64,000 nt of DNA from Rhizobiaceae bacterium (lineage in GTDB: Bacteria; Pseudomonadota; Alphaproteobacteria; Rhizobiales; Rhizobiaceae). The translations under genes and the position numbers were made by a program. Within the stretch, counting starts at the first letter, position 1, and the number at the start of each line of letters is the position of its first letter. The stretch spans positions 28,875 through 92,874 of the forward strand of contig JANQKQ010000055.1 of NCBI GenBank assembly GCA_028281105.1, given 5' to 3'. Shown here piece after piece: positions 17,299 through 26,000 of this stretch. Under the pieces are notes generated by a model that worked only from the letters and a program-made list of their open reading frames with translations, was not told where the DNA came from and did not search any database.

Positions 17299-18125
17299 AC
17301 CGGCTGTTCACATGGGGCTCGGCCGCGCGCATCATCGCGCTGCTCATCGTCTCCGCGCTGATCGTCATCCCGCTGCTGGCGACGGTCCTGGGCGGTTTCA
17401 AGACCTCCGGCGAACTGCGCGTGGCGCCATTCGGCCTGCCCCAGGTCTGGCGTACCGAGTTCTACGGCGAGATTTTCGCCGACCCGTTCTTCTGGCGCTA
17501 TCTGTGGAACTCCCTGGTGATATCGCTGGTGACGGTCGGGCTGACCCTGATCCTGGGTTCCATGGCCGCTTACGCTTTCGCCCAGGTGCGCTTCTTCGGC
17601 TCCCAGTTCCTGTTCAGCTATCTGTTGCTCGGCCTGATGTTTCCCTTCGCCGCCGCCATCATGCCGCTGTTCCTGATCGTGCGTGACTTTGGCCTGCTCG
17701 ACACGCCCTGGGGCGTGATCCTGCCGCAGGTGGGATTCGGGCTGGCGTTCTCGATTATGTTCTTCCGCACCTTTTTCTCGCAGTTGCCGGCGGAACTGTT
17801 CGAGGCCGCCCGGGTCGACGGCTGCAGCTATGTCGGTTTCTACTTCCGCTTCACCCTGCCGTTGTCGACGCCGATCCTGGCCACCATCGCCGTCTTCATC
17901 TTCGTGCAAAGCTGGAACAACTATCTGCTGCCGCTCATCATGCTGAACGACCGTTCCGGCTACACCTGGACGCTCGGCGCCATGGATTATCGCGGCGAGT
18001 ACACCGCCGACTGGAACCGCACCCTCGCATTCGTGTCGGCCACGCTGGCGCCGGCGGTGATCTTCTTTCTCGCCGCGCAGAAATATATAGTAGCCGGGCT
18101 GACCGGCGGTGCGGTCAAGGAGTGA
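17295..18125 (+). CDS. ABC transporter permease (MalG/UgpE type)
   Basis: Second inner-membrane permease of the carbohydrate importer, 276 aa, with about six membrane segments and the EAA loop ELFEAARVDGCSYVGFYFRF. The start ATG at 17295 overlaps the stop of the preceding permease by 4 bp, so the two are translationally coupled. Near the C-terminus the MalG-type tail FFLAAQKYIVAGLTGGAVKE is complete. The AAGGAG at its very 3' end (18117-18122) serves as ribosome-binding site of the following dehydrogenase gene. Confidence 0.93.
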   Translation: MNRLFTWGSAARIIALLIVSALIVIPLLATVLGGFKTSGELRVAPFGLPQVWRTEFYGEIFADPFFWRYLWNSLVISLVTVGLTLILGSMAAYAFAQVRFFGSQFLFSYLLLGLMFPFAAAIMPLFLIVRDFGLLDTPWGVILPQVGFGLAFSIMFFRTFFSQLPAELFEAARVDGCSYVGFYFRFTLPLSTPILATIAVFIFVQSWNNYLLPLIMLNDRSGYTWTLGAMDYRGEYTADWNRTLAFVSATLAPAVIFFLAAQKYIVAGLTGGAVKE

Positions 18126-18127
18126 TC

Positions 18128-18994
18128 ATGCCAGTTATCGCAGTTACCGGCGGCAGCGGCGGCGCGGGCGCCTTTGTCATCCGTCACTTGTTGGAGCACG
18201 GCTACGAGTGCCGCAACCTCGATCGCGCCGCGCCGGCGGAGCCGATCTGCCCGTTCCACGAGATCGACATGACCGACTATGCGCGCGTACACGAGGCGCT
18301 CGCCGGCTGCGACATGCTGGTCCATTTCGCCGGCGAACCGCATCCCGACGACGACCATTGGGGCGCGGCGGGCCGGTTTGCCAACAACACCGATGCGCTG
18401 TTCAATGCGTTCAATGCGGCGCGCGCCCATGGCATCAAGCGGGTCGTGTGGGCATCTTCGGAGACGGTCTACGGCTTCCCGTTCGAGGATTGCCGCCCGG
18501 CGGCAATTCCGGTTTCCGAAACCGCGCCGCGCCAGCCGCAGAACGGCTACGCCCTGTCCAAGGCAGTCAGCGAAGACCTGGCCGCGATGATGGCAACTCT
18601 CTACGACATGGTCTTCGTCGGCCTGCGTTTGTCGAACGTGCTCTATGACGATGAAACGGTCGAGCCGAGTTACCAGAAAATCCCCGGCTATTGGGACGAT
18701 CTCGCGCACCGCAAGTTCAACCTTTGGGGCTACGTCGATGCGCGCGACGTCGGCGAGGCGGTGCGACTGTCGCTCGCCGCTGACCTGACCGGAGCCGAAG
18801 TCTTCAACATCGCCGCCGCCGACACGATCATGCGTCAATCCAACCGCGAGTTGATCGACGCCGTCTTTCCCGGTGTCGAAATCGATGCCGCCCACGGCGA
18901 GCGCCAGGCGATGCTGGACATCACCAAGGCCGAACGGATGCTCGGTTTCTCACCGCAATATAGCTGGTCCCCGGTTCTGGGGCTCGATCCATGA
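18128..18994 (+). CDS. NAD-dependent epimerase/dehydrogenase (possible uronate dehydrogenase-like)
   Basis: Extended SDR of 288 aa: Rossmann motif VTGGSGGAGAFVIRHLL at the N-terminus, GCDMLVHFAGEP, and catalytic YALSKAVSED (Y-x3-K). It resembles the sugar epimerase and uronate dehydrogenase branch; with an ABC sugar importer upstream and an enolase-superfamily dehydratase downstream, oxidation of a sugar or uronic acid to a lactone is a reasonable guess, not a demonstration. The ATG at 18128 is preferred over a GTG at 18122 because AAGGAG lies 5 bp before it. Its end overlaps the next gene by 4 bp. Confidence 0.82.
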   Translation: MPVIAVTGGSGGAGAFVIRHLLEHGYECRNLDRAAPAEPICPFHEIDMTDYARVHEALAGCDMLVHFAGEPHPDDDHWGAAGRFANNTDALFNAFNAARAHGIKRVVWASSETVYGFPFEDCRPAAIPVSETAPRQPQNGYALSKAVSEDLAAMMATLYDMVFVGLRLSNVLYDDETVEPSYQKIPGYWDDLAHRKFNLWGYVDARDVGEAVRLSLAADLTGAEVFNIAAADTIMRQSNRELIDAVFPGVEIDAAHGERQAMLDITKAERMLGFSPQYSWSPVLGLDP

Positions 18995-20124
18995 AGATCA
19001 CCGAGATCAAGACCTTCCGATTGAAGGAATGGCGGACCATGCTGTTCGTCCAGGTGATTACCGACGAGGGCATCACCGGCCTGGGCGAGGCGGGCCTGAC
19101 GACCCGCGAAGGCGCGGTCGCGGGCATGATCGAGGATCTGAGCCCGCTGCTGATCGGCGCCGACCCGTTCCGCATCGAGCATCACTGGCAGACCTTGTGG
19201 CGCGGCGGCTTCTATCCGGCCGGCCAGGTCCTGTCGGCGGCGATCGCGGCCATCGACATCGCGTTGCACGACATCAAGGCCAAGGCGCTGGGCGTTCCCG
19301 TCTACGAGCTGCTGGGCGGCCGGGTCCGCGACAAGGTGGCCACCTACTGCCACTTCGGTGGCGCCACCAGCGAGGAGACCATCGAACAGGCGCACGCGCG
19401 CGTCGCCGACGGCTGGACCTGCCTGCGATGGGAACCGTCCTACGGGGCCGACCTGGTGATGGACGGCCGCGCCGCCGTCGACCGGGCGATCGACGAGTTC
19501 GCCAGCCTGCGCGATGAGCTGGGCTACGACATCGACCTGATATTCGACGCCCACACCAAACTGACGCCCACCGAGGCAACCTATCTGTGCAGGCAGGTGG
19601 AAACCTACCGCCCGCTCTTCATCGAAGACCCGCTGCGCTCGGAATATCCTCAAGCCTATCGCCAGCTGCGCTCGGCCACCGACGTTCCGCTGGCGGCCGG
19701 CGAACAATTCGCGACGAAGTGGATGTTCCGGGAGCTGATCGAGGACGATCTGATCGACTTCGCCCGCATCGACGTATGCATCGCCGGCGGCTTGACCGAG
19801 GCCAGGAAGATCGCCGCCATGTGCGAGACCCATATGATCGACATTGCCGTTCACAATCCGATCGGGCCGATCTCGACCGCCGCCTGCCTGCATCTCAACC
19901 TATGTTGTTCGAACGTGCTGGTCCAGGAACTGCCCAGGCGGCCCGGTGAGTGCGTGGGCGATCTGATTTCCACCGATCAAGAATGGCGCGACGGTTTCCT
20001 GTTCTGCGCCGGTTCACCCGGTCTCGGCCTGGAACTCCACCCGGACAAGCTGGACAACCACGCCTACGAACCGGCCCCGCTGCCGATCCTGCGCCGCCCG
20101 GACGGCTCGTTCACCAACTGGTGA
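18991..20124 (+). CDS. mandelate racemase/muconate lactonizing enzyme family dehydratase (galactonate dehydratase-like)
   Basis: Enolase-superfamily enzyme of 377 aa. The N-terminal capping domain (MKITEIKTFRLKEW, GADPFRIEHHWQTLWRGGFY) resembles galactonate dehydratase and RspA-type proteins. In the barrel the metal ligands appear in LIFDAHTKLTP (Asp), FIEDPL (Glu) and LAAGEQF (Glu), and a likely catalytic histidine in IAVHNPIGPISTAACLHL. The expected chemistry is syn- or anti-dehydration of an aldonic or aldaric acid to a 2-keto-3-deoxy acid. The start ATG overlaps the previous gene by 4 bp. The precise substrate cannot be read from sequence. Confidence 0.85.
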   Translation: MKITEIKTFRLKEWRTMLFVQVITDEGITGLGEAGLTTREGAVAGMIEDLSPLLIGADPFRIEHHWQTLWRGGFYPAGQVLSAAIAAIDIALHDIKAKALGVPVYELLGGRVRDKVATYCHFGGATSEETIEQAHARVADGWTCLRWEPSYGADLVMDGRAAVDRAIDEFASLRDELGYDIDLIFDAHTKLTPTEATYLCRQVETYRPLFIEDPLRSEYPQAYRQLRSATDVPLAAGEQFATKWMFRELIEDDLIDFARIDVCIAGGLTEARKIAAMCETHMIDIAVHNPIGPISTAACLHLNLCCSNVLVQELPRRPGECVGDLISTDQEWRDGFLFCAGSPGLGLELHPDKLDNHAYEPAPLPILRRPDGSFTNW

Positions 20125-20139
20125 CGCGGCGAAGCCGGC

Positions 20140-20886
20140 TTATCCGACCTGCGGAAAACGTCTGGCGATCGCGCGGTTCTGGAACAGCATGTCGCGCATC
20201 AGATCGCGCGCGGATGCCGCATCACGCGCGGCGATCGCATCGGCCACCGCGATGTGCTTCTCGCGCGACACCTTCTCGTCGGGCGCGGCGCTGGCGCCGG
20301 CCGGATAGGAGAACTGCAGCAACGCCAGGATAAGGCTGTGCAGTTGCGACAGCATCACATTGCCGGTCGCCTCCAGAATGGTGGCGTGAAAGGCGAAGTC
20401 GGCTGCGATCATCGCCTCCAGGCCGAACGGCTCAGGCTGGATCGAGGCCGCGGCTTCGCTGATCGTCTCGCGTTGCGCGTCGGAAGCGTTGAGCGCCGCC
20501 ATATGGGCGGCCTCCGGCTCGACGATCAGGCGCAGTTCCGTCGCCTCGCGATAGACCCGCGGCGCCATCGGACTGTCGGGCCCGTGCCAGCGGATTACGT
20601 CCGGGTCCAGCAAGTGCCATTCGGCGAACTCGCACACCCGCGTGCCGTAGCGCCGTGCGGTGCGCACCATCTTCTTGCTCGACAAAACCTTTACCGCCTC
20701 GCGCAGCACGGTGCGCGAAACCCCGAACTCGATCGCCAGCACCGCTTCGGTGGGAATGACCTTGCCGAACCCGTAGCGCCCGGCGACGATCTGCCGGCCA
20801 AGCTGCTCGACCACATCCTTGACCGCCCCGGTCGGCAGCGACGACAGGGGATGGGCCGGTAGAGTGAACTTGCGTGGCGCGCTCAT
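20140..20886 (-). CDS. GntR-family regulator, FadR/FCD subgroup
   Basis: A 248-aa regulator with a winged-helix domain (residues about 18-85: PTEAVLAIEFGVSRTVLREAVKVL) and an all-helical FCD ligand-binding domain (EATELRLIVEPEAAHMAA, then DFAFHATILEATGNVML with metal-binding histidine). The segment WHLLDPDVIRWH matches the sugar-acid regulators of this group such as DgoR, which agrees with a galactonate-dehydratase-like gene next to it. It is convergent with that gene (stop codons 16 bp apart) and is the best candidate to bind the palindrome at 14877-14911. It is divergent from the peptide ABC operon, which it could also control. Confidence 0.92.
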   Translation of the reverse strand: MSAPRKFTLPAHPLSSLPTGAVKDVVEQLGRQIVAGRYGFGKVIPTEAVLAIEFGVSRTVLREAVKVLSSKKMVRTARRYGTRVCEFAEWHLLDPDVIRWHGPDSPMAPRVYREATELRLIVEPEAAHMAALNASDAQRETISEAAASIQPEPFGLEAMIAADFAFHATILEATGNVMLSQLHSLILALLQFSYPAGASAAPDEKVSREKHIAVADAIAARDAASARDLMRDMLFQNRAIARRFPQVG

Positions 20887-21028
20887 ATGATTTCCTAGCG
20901 CATGACGGCCGCCATCGCGAGCCCGGCGTCACCTGCACATTTGCTTGCAGGGGACTGGATTAATCCGCCGCGACTTGGCAAGGTGCAGGCCGCTTTTGGT
21001 GTTTCTTGGAGTTTAAAGGGAGAATCTT

Positions 21029-22621
21029 ATGAAACTCGCCAAAACCTTTGCAGCGGCGGCCCTGGCGGCCGGCGTCAGCGCGGTCGCGATCACAAGCGCC
21101 AGCGCCGAGACCCTTCGCTGGGCACGCGCGGGCGACAGCCTCACGCTTGACCCGCATGCGCAGAACGAGGGACCGACCTCGGCCCTCGCCCACCAGATCA
21201 TGGAACCCCTGGTTATGCGCGACATGACCGGCAAGATCGTACCGGCGCTGGCGACCGAATGGGCGCCGTCGATGGACGATCCCAACGTCTGGTCGTTCAA
21301 ACTGCGTGAAGGCGTCACCTTCCACGACGGCGCGGAGTTCGATTCCGACGACGTGGTGTTCTCGTTCAACCGGGCGATGACCCCGGACAGCGACTACAAG
21401 GAACTGCTCGCCTCGGTCAAAGAGGTGCGCGCAAACGGCAAGTACGGCTTCGAGATCGTTACCAACGGTCCCAATCCGATCATGCCCAACAACCTGACCA
21501 ACCTTTTCATCATGGACAAGGACTGGTCCGAGGCCAACAACGCGGTCAAGGTGCAGGACTTCGAGGGCGGCGAGGACACGTTCGCGGCCAAGAACGCCAA
21601 CGGCACCGGTCCCTACAAGCTGGTCAGCCGCGAGCCGGACGTGAAAACCGTGCTCGCCATCAACGACAATTATTGGGGCAAGGGTGAGTTCCCGATGCAG
21701 GTGACCGAGGTCATCTACACCCCGATCCAGAACGCCGCGACCCGCGTCGCCGCTCTATTGTCGGGTGAGGTCGACTTCATCCAGGACGTGCCGGTCCAGG
21801 ATCTGGGCCGGGTGGATGAAGACGCCAATCTGAAGGTGATCACCGCGCCTCAGAACCGGGTGATCTTCTTCGGCATGAACATGGGCGACGATGACCTGGT
21901 CAACGACAATGTGGAAGGCAAGAACCCGTTCGCCGACAAGCGGGTGCGCCAGGCCGCGCTGAGCGCGCTCAACCGCGATGCGATCAAGCAGGTGGTGATG
22001 CGCGACCAGTCGATCCCGGCCGGCGTGATCATGCCGCCCTTCGTCAACGGCTGGACGGAAGCGCTCGACGCGGTGCCGGCCAACGACATCGACGGCGCCA
22101 AGGCGCTAATGGCGGAAGCGGGCTATGGTGACGGTTTCGCAATCACGCTCAACTGCCCCAACGACCGCTACATCAACGATGAGGCGATCTGCCAGGCGGC
22201 CGTGGGCATGCTGGCCCAGATCGGCATCGACGTGCGTCTCGACGCCAAGCCGAAGGCCCAGCACTTCCCGCTGATCAACACGCTGGAAACCGACTTCTAC
22301 ATGCTGGGCTGGGGTGTCCCGACCTACGATTCGGAGTACATCTTCAACTTCCTCGTCCACACCAAGGGCGAGAAGTACGGCTCGTGGAACGGTACCCGCT
22401 ACTCCAATCCCGACCTCGATGTGAAGATCGAGGCGCTTGCTTCCGAGACCAATCTCGACAAGCGCAACGACATGATCGCCGAGATCTGGGGCGTGGTGCA
22501 GGACGAGATCCTCTACCTGCCGATCCACCACCAGGTGCTCAACTGGGGCATGGCCAACAAGGTGAACACCATCGTCGCACCCGACGACGCGGCCAAGTTC
22601 AAGTACTTCACCTTGAACTAG
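21029..22621 (+). CDS. ABC transporter peptide-binding protein (family 5, DppA-like)
   Basis: Periplasmic binding protein of 530 aa. The signal peptide (residues 1-26, ending ITSASA) is followed by the family-5 fold: LRWARAGDSLTLDPHAQNEG, WSFKLREGVTFHDGAEFDSD and the NGTGPYKLVSREP block. It delivers dipeptides, oligopeptides or related compounds such as opines or glutathione to the permease encoded downstream; the ligand cannot be told. It starts at ATG 21029, 5-6 bp after AAAGGGAGAATC. A hairpin terminator follows the stop codon. First gene of a six-gene operon. Confidence 0.94.
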   Translation: MKLAKTFAAAALAAGVSAVAITSASAETLRWARAGDSLTLDPHAQNEGPTSALAHQIMEPLVMRDMTGKIVPALATEWAPSMDDPNVWSFKLREGVTFHDGAEFDSDDVVFSFNRAMTPDSDYKELLASVKEVRANGKYGFEIVTNGPNPIMPNNLTNLFIMDKDWSEANNAVKVQDFEGGEDTFAAKNANGTGPYKLVSREPDVKTVLAINDNYWGKGEFPMQVTEVIYTPIQNAATRVAALLSGEVDFIQDVPVQDLGRVDEDANLKVITAPQNRVIFFGMNMGDDDLVNDNVEGKNPFADKRVRQAALSALNRDAIKQVVMRDQSIPAGVIMPPFVNGWTEALDAVPANDIDGAKALMAEAGYGDGFAITLNCPNDRYINDEAICQAAVGMLAQIGIDVRLDAKPKAQHFPLINTLETDFYMLGWGVPTYDSEYIFNFLVHTKGEKYGSWNGTRYSNPDLDVKIEALASETNLDKRNDMIAEIWGVVQDEILYLPIHHQVLNWGMANKVNTIVAPDDAAKFKYFTLN

Positions 22622-22633
22622 TTCCAACGGTTT

Positions 22634-22663
22634 CGGGGGCGGTTTGCCGCCCCCGATTTTCTT
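22634..22663 (+). terminator. attenuating hairpin after the binding-protein gene
   Basis: CGGGGGCGG (22634-22642) and CCGCCCCCG (22647-22655) form a perfect 9-bp GC stem with a TTTG loop, followed by ATTTTCTT. It lies 12 bp after the binding-protein stop and should let only part of transcription continue into the permease genes. Confidence 0.85.
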
Positions 22664-22695
22664 GTGCCCCATCATCGGCCGACTAAGGGTTCGCC

Positions 22696-23097
22696 ATGAC
22701 CAGACCAAGCCCCGCCGACAGGCAGGCGATGGCGGAGCGCTACGCTGCCGCCTGGTCCAGCGGCGACCCCCAGGCGGTCGCGTCCTGCTTCGAGGCCGAT
22801 GGAACCGTCGTCATCAACAATGGGGAGCCGATCGTCGGTCATGCCGCTCTGGCTGAGATGGCAGCCGGTTTCCATGCCGAATTCCCCGATCTGGTGATCA
22901 AGCTCGACGATTTTCGCTGTTCGGGCGAAAACGCCATCTTCGTGTGGACGCTGGAAGGCAAACACGCTCAGACCGGCAACTCCGTCAGAGTGGGCGGTTG
23001 GGAGCAATGGGCTCTGACGCAGGCCAACACGATCACCCAGTCGCGCGGCTATTTCGATGCTGATGAGTATGACCGGCAGATCGCCGAGGGGATCTGA
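22696..23097 (+). CDS. NTF2-like/SnoaL-type small protein
   Basis: A 133-aa soluble protein of the NTF2-like fold: RQAMAERYAAAWSSGDPQAV helix with the AAAWSSGD signature, SCFEADGTVVINNGEPIVGH, then GFHAEFPDLVIKLDD and a terminal sheet. This fold serves as ketosteroid isomerase, limonene epoxide hydrolase, polyketide cyclase or simple ligand-binding domain; no catalytic Asp/His pair can be assigned with confidence. It has no signal peptide, so it acts in the cytoplasm. It lies between the binding protein and the first permease of a peptide-type ABC operon, 28 bp before the latter, which suggests a role in handling the imported compound. Confidence 0.8.
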   Translation: MTRPSPADRQAMAERYAAAWSSGDPQAVASCFEADGTVVINNGEPIVGHAALAEMAAGFHAEFPDLVIKLDDFRCSGENAIFVWTLEGKHAQTGNSVRVGGWEQWALTQANTITQSRGYFDADEYDRQIAEGI

Positions 23098-23125
23098 CGG
23101 TTTGCCGGGCCGGATTGAGTTTTAG

Positions 23126-24115
23126 ATGCTCGCATACGCTATCAGACGCGTTTTCCAATCGATCGTAGTGCTGCTGGTCGTCGGCCTGGTGGCGTTTTCC
23201 ATGTTCCGCTTCGTCGGCGATCCGGTCGACAACCTGCTGGGCCAGGAGCGCACCGACGCCGACATCGAGCGGCTGCGCGGCGTGCTCGGGCTCGACCAAC
23301 CGTTTCCCGTCCAGTACGCGAAATTCCTGCGTGGGGCGGTGCAGGGCAATTTCGGGGTGAGCTACCGCCAGGGCCGGCCGGTGGGCGAGATCATCCTCGA
23401 ACGGCTGCCGGCGACCCTGGAACTGGCCGCGGTCTCGGCGATCTTCGCCATGGTGTTCGGGGTGGTGCTGGGCATCTTCACCGCGATACGACGACATGGC
23501 TGGGCGGCGCATACCATCATGACCGTGTCATTGATCGGGGTGTCACTGCCGACCTTCCTGATCGGCATCCTGCTCATCTACGTCTTTTCCGTCGAGCTTG
23601 GCTGGCTGCCGTCGTTCGGCCGTGGTGACGTGGTCAATCTCGGCGGCTGGCGCACGTCGTTTTTGACCGAGTCCGGGTTGAAGGCGCTGATCCTGCCGTC
23701 GATCACCTTGGGGCTTTACCAGATGACGCTGATCATGCGGCTGGTGCGCTCCGAGATGCTCGAAGTGCTGCGCCAGGACTATATCCGCTTCGCCCGCGCG
23801 CGCGGGCTACCCGACCGGCTGGTGCATTTCCGTCACGCGCTGAAAAACACGCTGGTTCCCGTCATAACCGTGACTGGCTTGCAGCTGGGCTCGATCATCG
23901 CGTTCGCCATCATCACCGAGACCGTGTTCCAATGGCCGGGCGTCGGCCTGTTGTTCATCAACGCCATCCAGTTCGTCGATATCCCGGTGATGGCGGCCTA
24001 TCTGATGCTGATTTCGGTGATGTTCGTTTCCATCAACCTGGTCGTCGATCTGCTCTACTTCGCGATCGATCCCCGCCTGCGCAGCGATCGCGCCAGCGCC
24101 GAGGCTTCGCCATGA
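23126..24115 (+). CDS. ABC transporter permease (DppB type)
   Basis: Inner-membrane permease of 329 aa of the dipeptide/oligopeptide/nickel class. It begins MLAYAIRRVFQSIVVLLVVG, a typical first membrane helix of DppB, followed by the characteristic periplasmic segment (DNLLGQERTDADIERLRGVL, LDQPFPVQYAKFL). The EAA loop is near DYIRFARARGLPDRLVHFRHA. Six membrane spans are expected. Its stop overlaps the ATG of the next permease (ATGA). Confidence 0.94.
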   Translation: MLAYAIRRVFQSIVVLLVVGLVAFSMFRFVGDPVDNLLGQERTDADIERLRGVLGLDQPFPVQYAKFLRGAVQGNFGVSYRQGRPVGEIILERLPATLELAAVSAIFAMVFGVVLGIFTAIRRHGWAAHTIMTVSLIGVSLPTFLIGILLIYVFSVELGWLPSFGRGDVVNLGGWRTSFLTESGLKALILPSITLGLYQMTLIMRLVRSEMLEVLRQDYIRFARARGLPDRLVHFRHALKNTLVPVITVTGLQLGSIIAFAIITETVFQWPGVGLLFINAIQFVDIPVMAAYLMLISVMFVSINLVVDLLYFAIDPRLRSDRASAEASP

Positions 24116-25026
24116 GCGCGTTCGCCCGAGCCTGGCAGTCGGATTTTGCGTGGTCGTTCCGCCGCTCGCCGGTGGCGGTCGTCTCCTTCATCGTCGTGGT
24201 CGTGCTGGTCGGCGCCGCGGTGTTCGCGCCGCTGATCGCGCCTTACGACCCGTTCGATCCGGCCACCCTCAACCTGATGAACGGGTTCTCCAAACCGATG
24301 GAGCCCAACGCCTTTACCGGCGAAACCTTCTGGCTGGGCACCGACGACCAGGGCCGCGACGTGTTCTCGACGATCCTCTACGGCATGCGCATTTCCCTGT
24401 TCGTGGGCTTCTCCGCCGTTCTGTTCGCCATGGTGCTGGGCATCGTCTTGGGCCTGGTAACCGGTTATGTGGGCGGCTGGACCGAGACCATCATCATGCG
24501 CATCGCCGACGTGCAGCTGACCTTTCCGGCGATCCTGGTGGCGATGCTGATCTTCGGAGTCGCCAAGGGTTTCACGCCGGTTCATCTGCGCGACGAGATG
24601 GCGATCTGGGTGCTGATCCTGGCCATCGGGCTGTCGGACTGGGTGCAGTTCGCCCGCGTGGTGCGCGGCGCCACCCTGGTCGAGAAGAACAAGGAGTACA
24701 CCCAGGCCGCCAAGCTGATCGGCCGCAGGCCCGCCGCCATCATGTTCTGGCACATCCTGCCCAACGTGATGAGCCCGGTCCTGGTCATCGCCACCATTTC
24801 GCTGGCGCTGGCGATCATCGCCGAAGCCACGCTTTCTTTCCTGGGCGTCGGCGCCCCGCCGACCCAGCCGTCGCTGGGCACGCTCATCCGCATCGGCCAG
24901 GGCTTCCTGTTCTCCGGCGAGTGGTGGATCATCCTGTTCCCCGCCGTCACGCTCTTAGCGCTGGCGCTATCGGTCAACCTGCTGGGCGACTGGCTGCGCG
25001 ACGCGCTCAATCCCAGGCTGCGTTGA
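24112..25026 (+). CDS. ABC transporter permease (DppC type)
   Basis: Second permease of the peptide-type importer, 304 aa. The N-terminal membrane segment (VAVVSFIVVVVLVGAAVFAP), the conserved WLGTDDQGRDVFSTILYGMR block just after it, and the EAA loop KEYTQAAKLIGRRPAAIMFW are all of the DppC type; it ends LLGDWLRDALNPRLR as these proteins do. Start ATG at 24112 overlaps the DppB-type gene by 4 bp, and its TGA shares its last base with the ATG of the following ATPase gene (TGATG). Confidence 0.94.
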   Translation: MSAFARAWQSDFAWSFRRSPVAVVSFIVVVVLVGAAVFAPLIAPYDPFDPATLNLMNGFSKPMEPNAFTGETFWLGTDDQGRDVFSTILYGMRISLFVGFSAVLFAMVLGIVLGLVTGYVGGWTETIIMRIADVQLTFPAILVAMLIFGVAKGFTPVHLRDEMAIWVLILAIGLSDWVQFARVVRGATLVEKNKEYTQAAKLIGRRPAAIMFWHILPNVMSPVLVIATISLALAIIAEATLSFLGVGAPPTQPSLGTLIRIGQGFLFSGEWWIILFPAVTLLALALSVNLLGDWLRDALNPRLR

Positions 25027-26000
25027 TGGCTGAGCGGGTCCTGCGTGTCGCCGACCTCACGGTCGAAATTCCGACCCGTCACGCGGTACTGCGCCCGGTC
25101 GACCAGGTTGGTTTCGACATCGCCGCCGGCGAAGTGCTCGGAGTTGTCGGGGAATCGGGCGCGGGAAAATCGATGACCGGCAATGCAGTGATCGGCCTGC
25201 TCGATCCGCCCGCCCGCATCACCGGCGGGCAGATCACTTTGCATGGCGAGCGCATCGACAACCTGCCGGCGGACCAGATGCGCCGCATACGCGGCAACGA
25301 GATCGGCATGGTTTTCCAGGATCCGCTGACTTCGCTTAATCCGCTGCTGACCGTCCGCGAGCAGCTGACCGAGACCATCCTCCAACATCTTCCCGTTTCC
25401 AAAGCGGAGGCCGAGGCGCGTGCGCTGGCCGGCCTGGAGGAGGTGGGCATACCAGCCGCGGCGCGCCGGCTGGACGCTTATCCGCACCAGTTCTCCGGCG
25501 GCATGCGCCAGCGGGTGGTGATCGCGCTGGCGTTGTGCGCCGAACCCTCGCTCATCATCGCCGATGAACCGACTACCGCACTCGATGTCTCCGTGCAGGC
25601 CCAGATCATCGCGCTTTTGAAGCGCCTGTGCCGGGAGCGCGGCACAGCGGTGATGCTGATAACCCACGACATGGGCGTGATCGCGGAAGCGGCCGACCGG
25701 GTAGCGGTGATGTATGCCGGCCGGCTGGCGGAGCTGGGCGATGTGCGCGACGTGTTGACCAACCCCGCCCATCCCTACACCGCCGGGCTGATGGCGTCGA
25801 CGCCGCTGGCCGCCCAGGGCCATCACCGGCTCAATCAGATTCCCGGCACCATGCCGCGGCTCGACGCCATTCCCGACGGCTGCGCCTTCAACCCCCGTTG
25901 CCCGAGGGTCGCCGATAAATGTCGCAAGGAGCCGCGGCCGCGTGTGGAAGAAGGCGACCGGGCGTCTTGCTGGTTTCCGTTGCAGGAGGCAGTGGCTTGA
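25026..26000 (+). CDS. ABC transporter ATPase (DppD type)
   Basis: Cytoplasmic ATPase of 324 aa for the peptide-type importer. Walker A GESGAGKS (about residues 44-51), Q-loop VFQDPLTSLNP, ABC signature FSGGMRQRV and Walker B LIIADEPTTALD are present. The C-terminal oligopeptide-transporter extension GCAFNPRCPRVADKCRKEPR holds the cysteines that bind an iron-sulfur cluster in some DppD proteins. Start ATG at 25026 shares its A with the previous stop codon. The TGA overlaps the TTG start of the second ATPase gene. Confidence 0.94.
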   Translation: MAERVLRVADLTVEIPTRHAVLRPVDQVGFDIAAGEVLGVVGESGAGKSMTGNAVIGLLDPPARITGGQITLHGERIDNLPADQMRRIRGNEIGMVFQDPLTSLNPLLTVREQLTETILQHLPVSKAEAEARALAGLEEVGIPAAARRLDAYPHQFSGGMRQRVVIALALCAEPSLIIADEPTTALDVSVQAQIIALLKRLCRERGTAVMLITHDMGVIAEAADRVAVMYAGRLAELGDVRDVLTNPAHPYTAGLMASTPLAAQGHHRLNQIPGTMPRLDAIPDGCAFNPRCPRVADKCRKEPRPRVEEGDRASCWFPLQEAVA

